Below are positions 63,983 to 64,000 of a stretch of 64,000 nucleotides of DNA, in pieces. The DNA comes from a candidate division WOR-1 bacterium RIFOXYB2_FULL_45_9 (GTDB lineage: Bacteria > Margulisbacteria > WOR-1 > O2-12-FULL-45-9 > XYB2-FULL-48-7), in the NCBI GenBank assembly GCA_001771575.1, contig MEUD01000001.1, positions 927,277 to 991,276 on the forward strand, read 5' to 3'. Position numbers and translations under genes: made by a program. Every line of letters starts with the position of its first letter. Position 1 is the first letter of the stretch. The notes under the pieces were generated by a model. The model was not told where the DNA came from. It made no database searches and saw nothing but the letters and a program-made list of their open reading frames with translations.

Positions 63983-64000
63983 TGAAATTTTCGGCCAAAG
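63983..64000 (+). promoter_or_regulatory. Truncated sigma-28-like motif at the window end
   Basis: TGAAATTT (63983-63990) begins 2 nt after the stop of the barrel fusion, exactly as in the other intergenic gaps. The window ends 10 nt into the spacer, so the -10 half and the gene it would serve are not visible. Confidence 0.45.

Overview
The window looks like a chromosomal segment of a diderm (two-membrane) bacterium, probably from a little-studied candidate phylum. The Margulisbacteria/Saganbacteria (WOR-1) type is my best guess from gene style; I see no marker that proves it. Evidence for two membranes: a GH8-TPR-beta-barrel protein ending in Phe, a second predicted barrel with signal peptide, and a lipoprotein signal. 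Genes are densely packed on both strands, many overlap by 1-17 nt, and TTG/GTG starts are frequent. Many housekeeping genes have a -10 box only 6-9 nt before the start codon, so leaderless mRNAs seem common.

Positions 1-30,046 are housekeeping. In order: a partial plsY, efp-accB-UbiA, a short TauE-like protein, yqeY, a tautomerase, a beta-lactamase-fold hydrolase, isocitrate dehydrogenase, the ddl-ftsQ-ftsZ division cluster, marC and a phosphatase. A tRNA-Pro follows, flanked by two tRNA relics and a GIY-YIG gene that runs into it. Then come hemerythrin, plsY, lysC, a ROK sugar kinase, an RluB-type pseudouridine synthase, pgsA-cinA-recA-rny-ymdB, valS (with an in-frame palindromic repeat), ftcD-ftsH-mazG, three unknown genes, and mfd-pth.

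Positions 30,049-36,611 (minus strand) hold a carbohydrate block: an outer-membrane barrel, a sugar-binding exported protein, a GH26-CBM9 enzyme, two ABC sugar permeases, a GH26 lipoprotein and a small unknown protein.

Positions 36,643-64,000 (plus strand) are the most interesting part. They appear to encode an undescribed, self-contained glucan route. A divergent alpha-glucan phosphorylase would release sugar-1-phosphate, and three sugar nucleotidyltransferases (one fused to a receiver domain) would activate it. Two very large membrane proteins follow, one with cellulose-synthase-like motifs. A GH26-TPR protein and a GH8-TPR-BcsC-like barrel fusion would trim and export the chain. A histidine kinase lies beside the receiver fusion.

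Five units in this locus, the permease operon and, more weakly, the ROK kinase and two unknown units share one bipartite motif, TGAAATTW-N12-nnCGATAW. It resembles sigma-28 (FliA/SigD) promoters. A truncated copy at 63,983 suggests the locus continues beyond the window. Functions in this locus are inferred from motifs read by eye and have not been tested by any search.
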